A stretch of 64,000 nt of DNA from Brasilonema angustatum HA4187-MV1 (GCA_019359695.1 JAHHGV010000005.1:180419-244418); one strand, 5' to 3'; shown: positions 32,610 through 44,005, counted from the first letter of the stretch. Notes: generated by a model from the sequence alone, not told the origin. Translations and numbers: made by a program.

Positions 32610-34265
32610 ATGGAAGTTCCAAGAATGTACCGCGCACAATGGGAAGAACGTTGTCAATTACAATTTGTTCCTAAAACTGAAGACAGAGATGAGTGGTTAA
32701 AAGAATGGATAGATCCAGAAGGAAATGGAAATGTTTATCAGCATTCCCTTGTTTCTAAACCAGAAGGTATTATCGGTTCAACTTATCGAATAAGAATCAA
32801 ATTTCCCTATCGAGTTTTTACAAATAGTGGACAAGATGATAGTATTCAACGTCCTCCATTTGGAAAAAAGGGAATTCCTTTTATTTCCGGAAGTAGTCTT
32901 AAAGGATTATTTCGTCGTGTTTGTAATGATGAAGACAAACTTTTCTACTGCGGAAGTCCAGACAAACCAGGATGTTTACGATTTAATGGTGCTTATCCAA
33001 TTGGCGATTGGACAGGGAAAGTACGATTTCCTATTATACGAAATGGAGAGCGATTATCTGAAACTTGTTACACTATTTTAGATATTGCTCATCCTCAACA
33101 AGAAAAGCAAGTAGAAAGACAAGAAACAACCAACGCTAACACTTTTATTAGTTTGTTTGAACCAACTTTAGTTTTTGAATTTAGTAGTAACGATAACAAT
33201 AGCGATAGGAAAATTGATTGGCAAGAAGTTAAAAAATTGCTGGAAACAGCCTTAAAGCAAGGAATTGGAGGAAAAACCAGCAATGGTTATGGTATTTCTG
33301 GAAAACCAGACTTTGTGACTTTTCCCGAAACTATTCATTTAAGTTTGAGTGGTTCTGGTGTCAGTTCGACATTACTTAAAGGAAAGGTTGATTTACCTAG
33401 AAATTGGTTTGGTAACGAACCTCAAGGACAGGGAAAATCAGAATTTAGACCTAATATTTTTAAAGCCTCATTAAGAAGCCATGTTAGTCGTCTTTTCGCA
33501 GGAGTGTGTCATGATGAACAACTTGTGAAACAAAAAACAGATGAATTATTTGGTAGTTCTGATAATTTAGGAGAAGTAAAGATTTTTTGGGAGCAACAAC
33601 GCAAACCTCACCATAACTCAGGAGGAAAAAATCCAACCTATAGCACACAAGGTATTGTGCATATATATGCCCCAAAAAATAAACTTTTTCTTCAACAAGT
33701 TGTTCAATTCGCTTATGTTATGGGTGGTTTTGGAAAAACTTGGCGTCGGGTATCTCATGAACATTTTTTCCGGAGTTATCACCAAAATAACTTTGCTATT
33801 GGTTGTCACTGGATTGGCACATGTACAAGTTTTGAACCTATCAATAGTAGACAGAATTTAACTGATTTTCTTGAAAAACTTTATAAGAACTGCCAGCAAT
33901 ACCTTTCTATAGATTCTCCTATATTTCTCGGAGAATGGCGAGAAGCATGGCATCCTCAAAGAGTAGCTATTTACAGCCAGGTCGTTGCTCAATCTCAAGC
34001 TATTGAACTATTTCATCAAGACCCTTTTAAACATACTCCAGCCATTGGAGGTAGAAACCCCAGTAGAGACGAAAATAAAAAGAGTAAACTGGAATTTGTC
34101 AGTTCTGTCTGGCATCGAATGCTACCTATTAACGGAAATAAATACTTAGAAATTGTCACAGTGTTTCATGGTGATCGCACTCCTTGGCGAGATCAACTCA
34201 TACCCTTCATTAATAGTCTAAAACACAGAGGGCTACAATTATCTTGGGGACAAGAACCCAAATAG
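32610..34265 (+). CDS. cmr6: Cmr6-type protein with two RAMP modules
   Basis: 551 residues, almost twice a classical Cmr6 (~250-350). The N-terminal half has IPFISGSSLKGLFRRVCNDE and the loop GIGGKTSNGYGISG, a typical RAMP. The C-terminal half contains a second RAMP-like set: RPNIFKASLRSHVSRLFAG and YVMGGFGKTWRRVSHEHFF. No separate cmr1 gene is present, so the second half may take the Cmr1 position at the 3' end of the crRNA; that is inference. It is the last gene of the operon, followed by a long hairpin. Confidence 0.82.
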   Translation: MEVPRMYRAQWEERCQLQFVPKTEDRDEWLKEWIDPEGNGNVYQHSLVSKPEGIIGSTYRIRIKFPYRVFTNSGQDDSIQRPPFGKKGIPFISGSSLKGLFRRVCNDEDKLFYCGSPDKPGCLRFNGAYPIGDWTGKVRFPIIRNGERLSETCYTILDIAHPQQEKQVERQETTNANTFISLFEPTLVFEFSSNDNNSDRKIDWQEVKKLLETALKQGIGGKTSNGYGISGKPDFVTFPETIHLSLSGSGVSSTLLKGKVDLPRNWFGNEPQGQGKSEFRPNIFKASLRSHVSRLFAGVCHDEQLVKQKTDELFGSSDNLGEVKIFWEQQRKPHHNSGGKNPTYSTQGIVHIYAPKNKLFLQQVVQFAYVMGGFGKTWRRVSHEHFFRSYHQNNFAIGCHWIGTCTSFEPINSRQNLTDFLEKLYKNCQQYLSIDSPIFLGEWREAWHPQRVAIYSQVVAQSQAIELFHQDPFKHTPAIGGRNPSRDENKKSKLEFVSSVWHRMLPINGNKYLEIVTVFHGDRTPWRDQLIPFINSLKHRGLQLSWGQEPK

Positions 34266-34286
34266 CCATCTGGAAATCTCTATTTT

Positions 34287-34334
34287 CATCACACAATACC
34301 TTCAAAACTAGCTTTTTGAGGGTGTTGTGTGATG
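34287..34334 (+). terminator. Terminator-like hairpin after the cmr operon
   Basis: 21-bp stem (with two G-T pairs) formed by CATCACACAATACCTTCAAA and TTTGAGGGTGTTGTGTGATG, loop about six bases. There is no clean T run after it. It begins 22 bases after the cmr6 stop. The region onward to 34520 (with the isiA-side promoter) holds no gene. Confidence 0.75.
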
Positions 34335-34520
34335 GGCTAATTTGTCGTTTTGTTAACAAAGATGAGAATCTCAGGTTATAAATTTACAAAATTTCACAGA
34401 TATTTTTGAGAATAATTTCCAAGAAGTCTGATACGATAGACCCAACGATTATTGAGATTATTCTTCATTAACCTTGATGCGTATTCCAGTTGTTTTGACA
34501 ATTTTTCAGGAGAGAAAGTC

Positions 34521-34847
34521 ATGACTAACATGGCTGTTCAAACTCCTATGTTGATTCCTTGGTGGTCAGCGAATACCTGGTTAACCAACCTCTGAGGAAG
34601 ACTTTTAGCTGCGGATGTGCTCATGCAGGCAAGATTTGTCTTATGGGCAGGAGCGATAACCTTGTTTGAACTGGCTCGCTTCAATACTGCACAACCCATG
34701 TACGAGCAGGGCTTGATTCTCTTTTTGCCGCACCTGGTAAGCCTAACTGGCTCACGCCAGTTAGGTGGTGAGCCAGTCGCGATCGAGAGCGGGAAACCCT
34801 TTCCTCAACTCAAAAGCCAACTGGCAATCAACAAAATTGATGATTAG
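34521..34847 (+). pseudogene. Broken CP43-like chlorophyll-binding protein gene
   Basis: The frame begins MTNMAVQTPMLIPWWSANTW after an AGGAGAGAAAG ribosome site, reaches an in-frame TGA at 34593-34595 where other members read Ser-Gly (NLSG), then continues in the same frame with LFELARFNTAQPMYEQGLIL. These are the first ~70 residues of an IsiA/Pcb protein. After LPHLV the sequence becomes a dispersed repeat (AACTGGCTCACGCCAGTTAG) and the frame ends. Only the first membrane helix survives. It lies 27 bases before isiA and could be a leader transcript remnant. Confidence 0.85.
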
Positions 34848-34874
34848 TAGCAACAACTTATCAAGATAAAAGCA

Positions 34875-35924
34875 ATGCAAACATACGGTAATCGAAACGT
34901 CAAATATGACTGGTGGGCTGGTAACGCTCGCTTTGCCAATCTCTCTGGCTTATTTATCGGCGCACATGTGGCGCAAGCTGCACTAACAACTCTCTGGGCG
35001 GGTGCATTTACTTGGTTTGAACTCTCTCGATATAACCCTGCGGTACCGATGGGTGAGCAAGGGCTGATTTTGCTGCCCCACTTAGCGACTTTAGGCTTTG
35101 GTGTGGGAGAAGGTGGTCAGGTAGTGAATACTTACCCCTATTTCGTGATTGGGGTTTTGCACCTGATCTCATCTGCTGTTTTAGGTGCAGGTGCCCTCTT
35201 CCATACCTTCAAAGGTCCTCGGAACTTGAAAGACGCCTCTGGTCGCGCTCGTAAATTTCACTTTGAATGGGATGATCCCAAAAAACTCAGCTTTATCTTA
35301 GGACATCACTTGATTTTCTTGGGAGTAGGGGCTTTACTACTCGTGGGCAAAGCAATGTTCTGGGGAGGACTCTACGACTCCACAATTCATGATGTCCGAC
35401 TGGTGAGTGAGCCTACCCTCAACCCATTTGTTATCTACGGCTATCAAACCCACTTTGCCAGCGTTAACAACTTAGAAGATTTAGTTGGCGGTCATATATA
35501 TGTGGGTTTTATGCTCATTGGTGGAGGTATTTGGCACATCCTCACAGAGCCTTTTGCTTGGGCGAAGAAGCTTTTAATCTTCTCTGGTGAAGCCATTCTT
35601 TCCTACTCTTTGGGTGGTATTGCCTTAGCAGGATTTGTTGCAGCTTACTTTTGTGCAGTGAACACCTTAGCCTATCCCGTGGAATTTTACGGTCCTGTTT
35701 TAGAACTCAAGTTTGGTGTAACACCCTATTTTGCCGATAGCGTCAAGTTGGCGAATGGCGCTTACACATCTCGTGCTTGGTTGGCAAACGCCCACTTCTT
35801 CTTAGCTTTCTTCTTCTTGCAAGGACATCTGTGGCACGCACTGCGAGCCATTGGCGTTGACTTCAAACAAGTTGAAAAAGCATTAAATGCTGTTGGTAGT
35901 GATACTGTTCGCAGCGAATCGTAA
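34875..35924 (+). CDS. isiA: Iron-stress-induced chlorophyll-binding protein IsiA (CP43')
   Basis: 349 residues with six membrane helices, the CP43-like antenna that forms rings round photosystem I under iron limitation. Residues include the start [39 protein letters not shown], the [10 protein letters not shown] helix, [15 protein letters not shown] and the final [19 protein letters not shown]. Conserved histidines for chlorophyll are present in each helix. The large lumenal loop of true CP43 is absent, as in IsiA. It is followed by a second, divergent copy on the same strand. Iron (Fur) control is expected from the family; I did not find a convincing Fur box. Confidence 0.96.
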   Translation: MQTYGNRNVKYDWWAGNARFANLSGLFIGAHVAQAALTTLWAGAFTWFELSRYNPAVPMGEQGLILLPHLATLGFGVGEGGQVVNTYPYFVIGVLHLISSAVLGAGALFHTFKGPRNLKDASGRARKFHFEWDDPKKLSFILGHHLIFLGVGALLLVGKAMFWGGLYDSTIHDVRLVSEPTLNPFVIYGYQTHFASVNNLEDLVGGHIYVGFMLIGGGIWHILTEPFAWAKKLLIFSGEAILSYSLGGIALAGFVAAYFCAVNTLAYPVEFYGPVLELKFGVTPYFADSVKLANGAYTSRAWLANAHFFLAFFFLQGHLWHALRAIGVDFKQVEKALNAVGSDTVRSES

Positions 35925-35950
35925 AACTTTATAGATTGTAAGATTTTGGT

Positions 35951-35985
35951 AGTACTGGTGGGCATTGCCCATGCCCACCTTACTT
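35951..35985. repeat. Short GGTGGGCATTGCCC inverted repeat
   Basis: CTGGTGGGCATTGCCCATGC runs into CCACCTTAC. It is a reduced version of the elements at 11249 and 25177, with the loop almost deleted. It lies between isiA and the next antenna gene. Confidence 0.7.
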
Positions 35986-36066
35986 CACTTCAACAGGTAA
36001 TTTTTGGGTCAGACACCAGTCATTTAGATTCCCAAAATCTCAGAATGTTCACAAAGGAATTTAATT

Positions 36067-37065
36067 GTGGCAATTTCTACTGATAAAACCTTTGCAGCAT
36101 ACACAGATTCCCCCTGGTTAATTGGCAATGCTCGTTTAATTGACTTATCTGGTCTGCTTTTGGGCGCTCACGTGGCTCACACAGGCTTGATTATGTTTTG
36201 GGTAGGATCAACGACCATATTAGAAGTGGTACGGTTTATCCCAGGCATACCAATGTATGAGCAGGGACTCACTTTGTTACCCCACTTGGCAACTTTAGGT
36301 TGGGGAGTAGGTGCTGGGGGTGAAGTTGTCGATACTTATCCTTACTTTGTCATTGGAATGTTGCATTTAGTCGCATCTGCTGTTTTGGGCGCAGGGGGAC
36401 TTTTTCATGTGTTTCGCGCCCCAGCTATCTTGAAGGATGCTGGAGGACGGGCAGCAAAATTTCATTATGAATGGAACGATCCCAAGAAATTGGGTTTCAT
36501 CTTAGGTCATCATCTGATTTTTCTAGGTTTTGGTGCATTGCTACTGGTGCTCAAAGCAATGTTTTTTGGTGGAATTTATGACACCAACATTGGAAATGTC
36601 CGCCTGATTACCAATCCTACTCTTGATCCAAAGACAATCTTCGGCTACTTAGTTGGCATAAAAGATAGCACCAGGACACTTTTAGGAATGGCAAGTGTTG
36701 ACAACTTAGAAGATGTTATCGGTGGTCACATTTGGATAAGTTTAATTTTAATTGCGGGTGGTGCGTGGCACATTGTTGTGGCACCTTTTGGTTGGGTTCG
36801 GCGAATTTTCCCAATTGCAAATGGTGAAGAAATTCTTTCCTACAGTTTACTAGGTTTGGCTTTGATGGGTTTCATTTCTGCCGTGTTTGTTGGGTATAAC
36901 ACGACAGTTTTTCCGTCAGAGTTTTACGGAACAGACCGTCTTGGTTCGGCAGATATCCAGTTCTTTTTGGGTGTATTGGCATTTTCAGGTTTTGTTTGGC
37001 ACTATTGGCGATGCTCCCAAGGGGAGCCGCCCAAGGGGCGATCGCGTCAAGAACAAAGGGTGTAA
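36067..37065 (+). CDS. Second CP43-like antenna protein (IsiA/Pcb family)
   Basis: 332 residues from GTG at 36067, fixed by AAAGGA at 36053-36058. Six predicted helices: [74 protein letters not shown] and [16 protein letters not shown]. It is paralogous to isiA and closer to Pcb/CP43-like isoforms. Odd: the last 18 residues ([18 protein letters not shown]) are encoded by a dispersed repeat (37007-37045) that replaced or extended the native end right after the last helix. The start [17 protein letters not shown] also differs from IsiA. Probably co-expressed with isiA. Confidence 0.9.
   Translation: MAISTDKTFAAYTDSPWLIGNARLIDLSGLLLGAHVAHTGLIMFWVGSTTILEVVRFIPGIPMYEQGLTLLPHLATLGWGVGAGGEVVDTYPYFVIGMLHLVASAVLGAGGLFHVFRAPAILKDAGGRAAKFHYEWNDPKKLGFILGHHLIFLGFGALLLVLKAMFFGGIYDTNIGNVRLITNPTLDPKTIFGYLVGIKDSTRTLLGMASVDNLEDVIGGHIWISLILIAGGAWHIVVAPFGWVRRIFPIANGEEILSYSLLGLALMGFISAVFVGYNTTVFPSEFYGTDRLGSADIQFFLGVLAFSGFVWHYWRCSQGEPPKGRSRQEQRV
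37007..37045 (+). repeat. Dispersed GC-rich repeat at the end of the second antenna gene
   Basis: GCGATGCTCCCAAGGGGAGC followed by CGCCCAAGGGGCGATCGC, two adjacent hairpins ending in a HIP1 octamer. It matches 246-286 in the NRPS gene. Here it supplies the C-terminal codons. Confidence 0.8.
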
Positions 37066-37266
37066 GGATCTAAAGGTGTAGGGAATAAATCAGTGCTTGC
37101 TCTGATACCAAGGTGATTTTAGACTACCCCTACACCCGCGCGTTTTGGTCAAGCGTGACCTTAATGGAATTTTTCTCAACTACAGCTAAATAAATGTTTC
37201 ATGCCTGTAGTTACCAGGAGTTGGCTGCGGGCAATTTTTTAAGGTTATTTTTGGGGCTTTACAATT

Positions 37267-37542
37267 ATGCTTACACTTTTTTGCGCTGTCTCGGGATGGG
37301 CCATTCTGATGTTCTTGATTTGGAATGTCTGGATAACTTTGAAAACAGGAGCAAGTCATCTCAAAACTTTGCACCAAATTCCTTGCTCTGGTTGTGAATA
37401 TTTTACCAATGACTACCGCCTCAAGTGCACAGTTCACCCAGTCAAAGCATGTTCCCTAGAAGCACTCGGCTGTCTTGACTTTGAACCAAAGACCGATTGT
37501 TGTAATGCTAACCAAAAGCGACCCAGAAAGCTGTGTAAATAG
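37267..37542 (+). CDS. Small Cys-rich membrane-anchored protein
   Basis: 91 residues. One N-terminal membrane helix (MLTLFCAVSGWAILMFLIW) is followed by a soluble part with IPCSGCEYFTNDYRLKCTVH, ALGCLDF and a further Cys pair. Similar proteins (a CxxC, YFT.DY.LKCTVHP, C.DF pattern) are, from memory, common in cyanobacteria and unnamed; metal binding or redox use is plausible. It is separate from the antenna genes by 201 bases without another gene. Confidence 0.7.
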   Translation: MLTLFCAVSGWAILMFLIWNVWITLKTGASHLKTLHQIPCSGCEYFTNDYRLKCTVHPVKACSLEALGCLDFEPKTDCCNANQKRPRKLCK

Positions 37543-37651
37543 CAAAAATCTTAAAAGATGCCAAGTAAATACGCCTTAGCGTACCGGGACTGTCAGGATT
37601 AGGAAGTAAAGAGTAAAAGATAATTTCTTTTGACTTTCTCCCTTTGTTTAG

Positions 37652-38780
<1,129 letters not shown>

Positions 38781-38910
38781 CATTAATGGACTTCTTACAT
38801 AAGTAGGGAACGCTTAACTCTTAACAGAACCTCGTAAAATCTCACTTTTGCGCATTGGTCTAATCAGCACTAGGACTCGCGCAAACAAGGGTAATTCACT
38901 TATGAAAATG

Positions 38911-40533
38911 CTATTTTTTTACTAATTTCCAAAGCTCTAACTTCTTAGGGTAAATATTCTCCTCTATCTTGTAATGTTGCTCGTTCTCAAGCTTAGATCG
39001 CACTGCTTGGAGGAAAGAATTGTGGGAAGGATTGTATAGAAACACATCCCTGAAATTATTAGGAATTTGCGGTACCTTTGATTTATTGATCAATTCAAAG
39101 CGTACTTTTGGATCAATTTGGTCAATCAGAGAGAATTTATCAGCCAGAAGAGACCAACTTCCTTGACAGGAACTCATCACAAGTGGTTGGTTAGCTTTGT
39201 TGATGACCTCAACCACTTGGGGAGTATAAATATTTTGGTACTTAAGCCACCAAGTTTTTGCTTCAGAACTACTTACACAGGATAGGACTCCAGATGTAAG
39301 CAGCACAACCATAACTACCTGCCAGAGCTTTTGTTTCCAGATGTTAACAGAGACGGGAATAATTTGAGTGGCTAGGAGGTAAGCAACAGCTAGCTGAATA
39401 CCTAAATAGAAAGGGATTAAATACCGAGGAGTCTGCGATCGCACCCCTCCAAAAATTAAATCTGGTATTGCTAAAGGTAGCGCTGTCACACCAATCAATG
39501 TTAAGACAAACAACCAAACCCGCTTTGGAGTTTTAAGACAAAGAAAATAAATCGAATATCCTACCAAAATTAAGACAAAAGGAATCAATAATTTTGTTAT
39601 AAATTTTAATCTAGGATCATGATCGTAACTGCCTAAATCGTAGCCAAAATCTAAGAAAAAATAACTAAGGTTAATAATCCAGTTTTTCATTAAAGTTAAC
39701 TGGGAGACTGCTGCATCAGATGTCCAGCTTGTTGTAGTACTAGCTTGTGCAAAATTAATAATAATAACCAAAAGCCAGGGTATGAAGGCTAAAAACCCTA
39801 ATAAAGACGCAAGCAGATAAGCAATAACCGTCTTAGTGAATCGAAACTTTTCAGTTGCAACTACATAGATACCATGAGCAATTGTTACCAACCCAGAAAA
39901 CAGAAATGTATACAGTCCTAATACCACAGTAACTGCATACATTACCCAACTGAGCTTTGTTTTTAGTCGCATTGCTCGTAATAGTGTTGCGCTTGATAGC
40001 AAAATTGTCGAAGTCCACAAACTATACTCTCGCGCTTCCTGTGCGTATAACACATGAAATGGCGACACAGCTATCAGTGCAATTGCTACCCATCCCACGA
40101 GCGACGAATCAAATAATTCTAGACATAACCAGTAGATGCACGGAAACGCCAGCAAGCTACTCAGGGCAGATAAACTTCTTATTACCGCTACTGAACCGCC
40201 AAACCATTGCACCCAAAATCGCGTGATTACGTAATATAGTGGTGGATGCTGAGGGTCTTCTACTGCTAAAGATTTAAGAGTATCTGTTAAGGTTTTTTCA
40301 GGAGTGGGATGCTGATACTTCTGTAAATCTTCAACGCCAATTTCTTTACCATTGCAAACTTGCTCCACCACTTCTGACATTGTGTAGCCAAAAATCCGTA
40401 ATGAGGTAAAAGTCTCATCATACCAGTAGATTTTTCGGTCAAGATTGACGAAGCGAAAAAATACGCCCAGTATTAATAAAACGATGAGTAAAAACCGTAA
40501 CCAAGTTGGAGGAAGGACCTTGTTATACATCAA
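38911..40533 (-). CDS. GT-C-type membrane glycosyltransferase (family 39-like)
   Basis: 540 residues with about 10-12 membrane segments (for example LRFLLIVLLILGVFFRFVNL and VAYLLATQIIPV). After the first helix is IYWYDETFTSLR, with the acidic residues that in GT-C enzymes are catalytic. EDPQHPPLYYVITRFW forms the large lumenal loop and YAQEAREYSLW the next conserved block. These enzymes move sugars or mannose from a polyprenyl donor to lipids or proteins. The acceptor is unknown. It stands apart from the polysaccharide genes at 48-60 kb. Confidence 0.85.
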   Translation of the reverse strand: MMYNKVLPPTWLRFLLIVLLILGVFFRFVNLDRKIYWYDETFTSLRIFGYTMSEVVEQVCNGKEIGVEDLQKYQHPTPEKTLTDTLKSLAVEDPQHPPLYYVITRFWVQWFGGSVAVIRSLSALSSLLAFPCIYWLCLELFDSSLVGWVAIALIAVSPFHVLYAQEAREYSLWTSTILLSSATLLRAMRLKTKLSWVMYAVTVVLGLYTFLFSGLVTIAHGIYVVATEKFRFTKTVIAYLLASLLGFLAFIPWLLVIIINFAQASTTTSWTSDAAVSQLTLMKNWIINLSYFFLDFGYDLGSYDHDPRLKFITKLLIPFVLILVGYSIYFLCLKTPKRVWLFVLTLIGVTALPLAIPDLIFGGVRSQTPRYLIPFYLGIQLAVAYLLATQIIPVSVNIWKQKLWQVVMVVLLTSGVLSCVSSSEAKTWWLKYQNIYTPQVVEVINKANQPLVMSSCQGSWSLLADKFSLIDQIDPKVRFELINKSKVPQIPNNFRDVFLYNPSHNSFLQAVRSKLENEQHYKIEENIYPKKLELWKLVKK

Positions 40534-41291
<758 letters not shown>

Positions 41292-42185
41292 TTATGCAAC
41301 GCCAGAAAAATACTCAGCTAGAAAATCTACGAAAGTCCTTATTTTGGGTGATAGGTATTGCCGACTCGTGTAAACAGCATAAAGGGATGCGGTTAACAAG
41401 GTGTAGTCCAGCTTCACCACCTCCAATCGATGGCTGGTAAGATCATCTTCAACCAACCACTCTGGCAAAACCGCCAACCCCATGCTGGCTAAAGTCGCTT
41501 GATACTCCATAATGGTGTTGTTGGAGCGGATCGAGACTGCTAGTTTGACCGTCTGCCGTCCGTTGGGACCATCAAAGAACATCTCATCAGCAAACTGCGA
41601 GTAATAATAGCTGATGGCTGCATGCTTTGACAGTTCGTTGGGGGTTTTTGGGTGTCCATTTCTTCGCAAATAGTCTGGTGAGCCGACCAACATGAATTTA
41701 ATGGGGCAAATGCGTCGCGTGAGCAGTGAAGAACGGGGCTGATCATGCGTGACACGTAACGCCAAGTCAAATCCCTCTTCCACTAAGTTCACCATCCGAT
41801 CATTCAGATTCAGATCCAGCAAAACGTCTGGATAGCGAAAGCGGTATTCCGCCAAGGCTTTGGTAAACAACGGGTTGGCGAACCAAACCGGGGCGGTGAT
41901 CTTGAGTACGCCACGCGCGACGACGGCTGATCGCCTCACTGCTGCCTCCACCATTTCCAAGTTATCAAGCATTTCCCGGCATTGCTCGTAATAGATTTTT
42001 CCTGCTTCGGTTAGGCTTAAGTGTCGGCTGCTTCGATTTAACAAACGTGCGCCAAGGTTTCGCTCCAAGTGCTTCACATGCTTGCTGATCATGGCTGTGG
42101 ATAAATTGAGCCGCTCAGCGGCTGCCACAAAACTTCCCGATTCCACCACTTGACGCAACACTTTCATACTCATTAACGTGTCCAT
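41292..42185 (-). CDS. LysR-family transcriptional regulator
   Basis: 297 residues from the ATG at 42185 (MDTLMSMKVLRQVVESGSFV); an upstream ATG at 42224 adds 13 unlikely residues. The N-terminal winged helix is clear: AAAERLNLSTAMISKHVKHL, then LGARLLNRSSRHLSLTEAG. The C-terminal effector domain resembles DsdC/CrgA-type LysR proteins (LLDLNLNDRMVNLVEEGFDL, RSNNTIMEYQATLASMGLAV). It is divergent from the SnoaL/ALDH/decarboxylase cluster and is the likely regulator, responding to a pathway intermediate. Codon use is GC-richer than that of flanking cyanobacterial genes. Confidence 0.93.
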   Translation of the reverse strand: MDTLMSMKVLRQVVESGSFVAAAERLNLSTAMISKHVKHLERNLGARLLNRSSRHLSLTEAGKIYYEQCREMLDNLEMVEAAVRRSAVVARGVLKITAPVWFANPLFTKALAEYRFRYPDVLLDLNLNDRMVNLVEEGFDLALRVTHDQPRSSLLTRRICPIKFMLVGSPDYLRRNGHPKTPNELSKHAAISYYYSQFADEMFFDGPNGRQTVKLAVSIRSNNTIMEYQATLASMGLAVLPEWLVEDDLTSHRLEVVKLDYTLLTASLYAVYTSRQYLSPKIRTFVDFLAEYFSGVA

Positions 42186-42460
42186 CGTGGTTCTAAAGTT
42201 TACTAAGAAGAAACATACTATCAATAAAATGATACTTGTTCAACAAATGAGAAATAAATATGATGAGATGAACAAGGTACTATCAACTAACTAGGCAAGG
42301 AGATAGCTATGACTGAACCAACAAAGGGTGGTGTTCTATATTTGTTGCTCTTCGCCTGAAGAATTTATGCATTGGACGTTTCAGGAGTTTTAACAACAAA
42401 TCTAGAACACTATCAACTCATCGACCGCCCGCAAGAATTTCAACGTAGAGGAGAACTTCA
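42186..42460. promoter_or_regulatory. Divergent control region with a 16-codon mini-ORF
   Basis: The region between the lysR gene and the first NTF2-like gene. It should hold both promoters. A perfect ribosome site AAGGAG (42297-42302) stands six bases before an ATG (42309) that opens MTEPTKGGVLYLLLFA and stops at 42357-42359. It may be a leader peptide or the stub of a deleted gene. GGAGAA before the ATG at 42461 serves the next gene. Confidence 0.5.
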
Positions 42461-42949
42461 ATGTCTCAGAACAACGAACTCACGGTGATTGATCGCTTTA
42501 CTATCTTCGAGCAGCTCAACATGCATCAGCGGTGCATCGACAAGGGTTGGGGGCGCGAGCAGGCCGACCTCTATAACCGCCTTTACTGGCCAGAGGCTAA
42601 ATTCCACGTCTACGATCTACGTACTTCAACCTTCGAGGGTTTTGAGGGCATGAAGCAGATGTTCGACTACGCACACAGCGTCTTTCCGATGGACAAGTGG
42701 TTCCACTCTATGGGCGCGTTTGAAATTTCCGGCTCGGGTGACAGGGCCGAAGCGCACTGGCGATGGTTCGTGTCCTGGAAGGCTGAACACGTCGGAACCG
42801 TTTCGAGTGGTACCTACGACGACATCTTTGAACGTCGCGATGGCGTATGGAAGTGTCTAGAGCGCACCTCCAAGAGCGATCCCAACTGGCCGGTAGACTT
42901 GTTCCAGCCCTTCCTCGATCAGGCAGACATCACCTTCAAAGCGTCCTGA
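42461..42949 (+). CDS. NTF2/SnoaL-like protein 1
   Basis: 162 residues with the alpha+beta cone of the SnoaL-like_4 type: NELTVIDRFTIFEQLNMHQR, then DLYNRLYWPEAKFHVYD, AHWRWFVSWKAEH and the final GVWKCLERTSKSDPNWP. These proteins are often small isomerases, hydratases or dehydratases for aromatic or polyketide substrates, or simple binders. A GGAG ribosome site precedes the ATG. GC-rich codons. It is the first gene of the cluster that runs to the decarboxylase. Confidence 0.85.
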   Translation: MSQNNELTVIDRFTIFEQLNMHQRCIDKGWGREQADLYNRLYWPEAKFHVYDLRTSTFEGFEGMKQMFDYAHSVFPMDKWFHSMGAFEISGSGDRAEAHWRWFVSWKAEHVGTVSSGTYDDIFERRDGVWKCLERTSKSDPNWPVDLFQPFLDQADITFKAS

Positions 42950-43064
42950 TAGTCAGACTTTTGTATCGTCATGATTCCGATTACTGAATCGGTGTTCTAG
43001 CAAATGCGAAGTTCACGCACGACGGTCGCTCTTGACTCAAAATGCAAAGCAATAAGGAGACTCA

Positions 43065-43592
43065 ATGCACAAGCGAATGGTAGTAGCTATCCTTCTCGTT
43101 CTAACGTCCGTCAGTAGCTATGCGAGTGCACAAGGAGGCAAGGACGGTGGACCGAGCGGAGCTTTCACGTACTCGAAGACGGCGAGTGTGGCTGCTGTAC
43201 AGCGACGCGCGAAGCATGTCGTGGAAACCTACCAGACAGCCTTGAATAACTCTGACTTCGATACCATCCGGACGCTTTTCGCTCCGAATGCCATCGCTGA
43301 GTGGAACAACAAAGCTACGGTCGTCGGTGTCGCGGCAATGGAAGAACCGTACAAAAAGCTATTCCAAGAGACGAAGTTTACGACAGACTTCCAGTACGAC
43401 GCGGTGGACATCCATGGATCGATAGCGATCGTGCGAACCCATCATCCCCAAGGGCAGACGGAAATGAACCTTAAGGACGGTTCGACAAAACTGGACTTCA
43501 ATAGGGAGATCTTCGTGCTTAGCAAAGAGTCTGGTGATTGGAAGATCATTCTCTATACCTTTACGACACAGCCGGAGCAGGGAGTTCAGTAG
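43065..43592 (+). CDS. Secreted NTF2/SnoaL-like protein 2
   Basis: 175 residues. The signal peptide MHKRMVVAILLVLTSVSSYA ends before SAQGGKDGGPSGAFTYSK. The mature part is a DUF4440/SnoaL-type cone: VVETYQTALNNSDFDTIRTL, FAPNAIAEWNN, then GDWKIILYTFTTQPEQG. Export to the periplasm is expected. A decayed paralog lies at 46162-46390 (same GKDSGPSGAFTYS block). Proteins of this form are frequent beside oxidoreductases in soil proteobacteria; function unknown. Confidence 0.85.
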   Translation: MHKRMVVAILLVLTSVSSYASAQGGKDGGPSGAFTYSKTASVAAVQRRAKHVVETYQTALNNSDFDTIRTLFAPNAIAEWNNKATVVGVAAMEEPYKKLFQETKFTTDFQYDAVDIHGSIAIVRTHHPQGQTEMNLKDGSTKLDFNREIFVLSKESGDWKIILYTFTTQPEQGVQ

Positions 43593-44005
43593 CTACACAA
43601 GCAGAGGACTTACTATTGGTGAGGGGACGCGAGACATCTTCAAAGGCTGTGGTAGCTTCAGTTCGGTTCTACTCCTTCTACAATGCGTGTCTACATCTTT
43701 GCATTGCTATTGCGATCGCTGATCGTCGGTTTTACGGCTTTGTTTCATCATATCCATGCCGCGCAGAATAAGTATCTGAATAATCGAGTTGAGCAAGACT
43801 ATCAGGGAATAAAACGATTAGTCTAAATCAGGGATGAGGTTCGGCTCATTCAACATGGCAATGCGAACAAATAAAGGGGTATGAAATTATGAACATGATG
43901 GGATGAAGACGGTACCACCAACTAACCGAACAAGGTCAAAATGTGTCGGGTTTTGACTCCAAGTAGGGATTTAGTTATCGAGAAGAAAAGGAAAAAGCGG
44001 CTACT
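43593..44005. other. 413-base gap, no gene seen
   Basis: Mixed composition, with a HIP1 octamer (GCGATCGC, about 43713) and a GGACGCGAG stretch. It resembles cyanobacterial rather than island DNA near its end. AGAAAAGGAAAAAG before 44006 may be a weak ribosome site for the aldehyde dehydrogenase. There is no terminator with a clear stem. Confidence 0.4.
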
